Shown here: positions 62,961 through 64,000 of the stretch, piece after piece
How the letters are laid out: each line of letters opens with the position of its first letter
Numbering within the stretch: position 1 is the stretch's first letter
Assembly: GCA_964369955.1 (NCBI GenBank)
Contig: CAYJFQ010000006.1
Location: forward strand, 16,891-80,890
Direction of reading: 5' to 3'
Source of the DNA: CAYJFQ01 sp964369955
Lineage (GTDB): Bacteria; Bacillota_I; Bacilli_A; Erysipelotrichales; Erysipelotrichaceae
DNA: 64,000 nt
Notes under the pieces: model-generated
Seen by the model: the letters and a program-made list of their open reading frames with translations, nothing else
Databases searched by the model: none
What the model was told of the DNA's origin: nothing
Position numbers and translations under genes: made by a program

Positions 62961-64000
62961 ATGAAGAAAAAAATATTAAACTTATTACTTGTCTGTGTTT
63001 TAATGCTTCAAATCATAAATATACAGACTTTAGATGTTAGTGCCTCCACAGTACACGATATTTCAAATCAAACTGAACTAGAAGCGGCCCTATCGGAAGC
63101 AGCTGCAAATAGAGATACTCCTCAGGTATTTGAAATAAATCAAAGCTTTGAAGTAGATAGTCAAATATATATCGATGGCCTCATTACGATGAATCTAAAT
63201 GATAATACTATCTCCTTTACAGAACCTTACGCTTCATTTAATTTGTCAAACGGAGATAAAACAATTGCGACAATCAGAAATGGTACATTGAAATATACCG
63301 GTACTACTGCGAATTCTCAGGCCCTTTTAACAGTGAGTGCTGAAACCTCTTTAACATGTGAAGGATTGGTGGTTGAAGATAATATAACATCAGGTTTTAC
63401 ATATGGGGGCGGAATTAGCGTATCTGGGGGATATCTCACTTTAAGCGATTGCCAAATACGAAATAATAGTATAACCCAAGAGGGTGGTTATTCAGGAGCA
63501 GGCATCGCCTTTATGGATGGCAGCTATGGAGTTATTATAAATTCTTATATAAATAATAATATTTCGGCCTCTTCAGGAGGAGGTATACATATAGCTGGTT
63601 ATTCAGAAGTAAATATATCAGCTACTGTTATAGAAAATAACAGAGCTTCAACCACAGGAAGTTCTAATGGCCTAGGAGGCGGAGGTATTAATGTTGAAGA
63701 AAGCTCTGTTTCGCTCTTAGATTCTGAAATAATTTATAATAATTCTGGATACCTAAGCGGAGGCCTTATGGCAAACCTTTCTGAGGTAATACTTGAAAAT
63801 GTGCTTTTTGGAAGAAATACAGCTCAGGTATATGGAGGCGGCTTAACGGCTATTTCATCATCTTTAGAAATTGATAATTATACAGAAATGTTAACGAATG
63901 CTGCAGGATCTGCGGGAGACAATTTGTTTATATATGACTATGCAAAAGAATTCACCTTTAAAACAGACACGCTAGCAAAAGATGTATTATATCCAAACTT
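62961..64000 (+). CDS. Secreted beta-helix surface protein, 3' end outside window
   Basis: Starts at ATG 62961 (AAGGGAAG ahead) and is open to the window edge (346 codons seen). A Sec signal peptide (about 1-28, KKKILNLLLVCVLMLQIINI) precedes a mature region with repeated Gly-rich beta-helix turns and Asn ladders: YGGGISVSGGYLTLSDC, FMDGSYGVIINS, LGGGGINVEESSVSLLDSE, YGGGLTAISSSLEI. This is the pattern of right-handed parallel beta-helix (pectate-lyase-like, polymorphic outer-membrane-like) adhesins. GC-rich codons such as GGC, GCC and CTC are commoner than in neighbouring genes, hinting at transfer. Whether it ends in a sorting signal cannot be seen. Confidence 0.8.
   Translation, partial: MKKKILNLLLVCVLMLQIINIQTLDVSASTVHDISNQTELEAALSEAAANRDTPQVFEINQSFEVDSQIYIDGLITMNLNDNTISFTEPYASFNLSNGDKTIATIRNGTLKYTGTTANSQALLTVSAETSLTCEGLVVEDNITSGFTYGGGISVSGGYLTLSDCQIRNNSITQEGGYSGAGIAFMDGSYGVIINSYINNNISASSGGGIHIAGYSEVNISATVIENNRASTTGSSNGLGGGGINVEESSVSLLDSEIIYNNSGYLSGGLMANLSEVILENVLFGRNTAQVYGGGLTAISSSLEIDNYTEMLTNAAGSAGDNLFIYDYAKEFTFKTDTLAKDVLYPN

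Noticed and set aside
1..64000. TGA read as tryptophan (Mollicutes code)
   Set aside because: TGA ends several genes at the family-correct length (sortase at 4419-4421, the first signalling gene at 6487-6489), and conserved Trp positions use TGG.
1..64000. CRISPR arrays, insertion sequences, replication origin
   Set aside because: No regularly spaced repeats, transposases, DnaA-box clusters or dnaA/dnaN genes were seen.

Overview
The window is AT-rich chromosomal DNA from a low-GC, cell-walled Gram-positive bacterium (Bacillota). It is plausibly from the Erysipelotrichia / walled Mollicutes-related side, but the window alone does not fix the family. The standard genetic code is used: TGA terminates the sortase and the first gene of the two-component locus, among others. 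A class B sortase, a D,D-carboxypeptidase-like protein, DivIC and lipoproteins with lipoboxes point to a Gram-positive envelope. Metabolism looks anaerobic or microaerobic: a glycyl-radical enzyme with its activase, a short rubredoxin and several 4Fe-4S proteins.

Layout. 1-3.2 kb: translation/RNA quality control (secG, rnr, smpB, tmRNA). 3.7-8.4 kb: sortase B and a three-gene signalling locus (degenerate kinase-like membrane protein, sensor kinase, LuxR-type regulator). 8.6-12.4 kb: DUF898 protein and M18 aminopeptidase on the minus strand, then a CDF metal exporter and an RlmA-like methyltransferase. 12.45-15.8 kb: a manganese (yybP-ykoY) riboswitch ahead of a P-type cation ATPase and an ECF S component. 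17.1-25.3 kb (minus): one tightly coupled operon carrying the shikimate pathway plus the Phe and Tyr branches (pheA-aroB-aroC-aroEK-aroQ-aroA-tyrA-aroF). It is preceded by a strong promoter, a leader peptide with a Phe-Tyr-Tyr-Tyr run and an attenuator-type terminator. 25.3-31.4 kb: MscS channel, decayed VIT1/CCC1 transporter, rubredoxin, NAD salvage (nicotinamidase and nicotinate phosphoribosyltransferase) and the YjjI/YjjW glycyl-radical pair. 31.4-37.6 kb: flavin/ferredoxin protein, BMP-type nucleoside ABC transporter and divIC. 37.6-46.5 kb: ABC exporter pair, gpmI, and the tmk-holB-ricT-rsmI operon ending in a VanY-like protein that has lost all three zinc ligands, then tRNA-Arg(CCU).

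46.5-64 kb is an accessory stretch. It holds a Nudix hydrolase, two paralogous MerR/GyrI-like modules (one regulator decayed beside a GNAT gene, one intact beside a frameshifted MATE pump), a macrodomain protein and an ABC exporter. It also holds a PadR-HAAS-DUF4097 operon with its operator, tRNA-Leu(GAG), a broken CASTOR/POLLUX-like channel, a lipoprotein, an MGMT, and the start of a secreted beta-helix protein whose base use looks foreign and which runs off the window.

The main observations for a second look are: the Phe/Tyr attenuator; the Mn riboswitch assigning an ion to the P-type ATPase; the VanY-like pseudoenzyme; AUU/AUA start codons inferred for a MerR regulator (conserved in its decayed paralogue) and for the Nudix gene; duplicated MerR promoters with 19-bp spacers and a perfect operator palindrome; and four genes broken by frameshifts or stops. 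No CRISPR array, insertion sequence or prophage was seen, and I found no convincing wholly new system.
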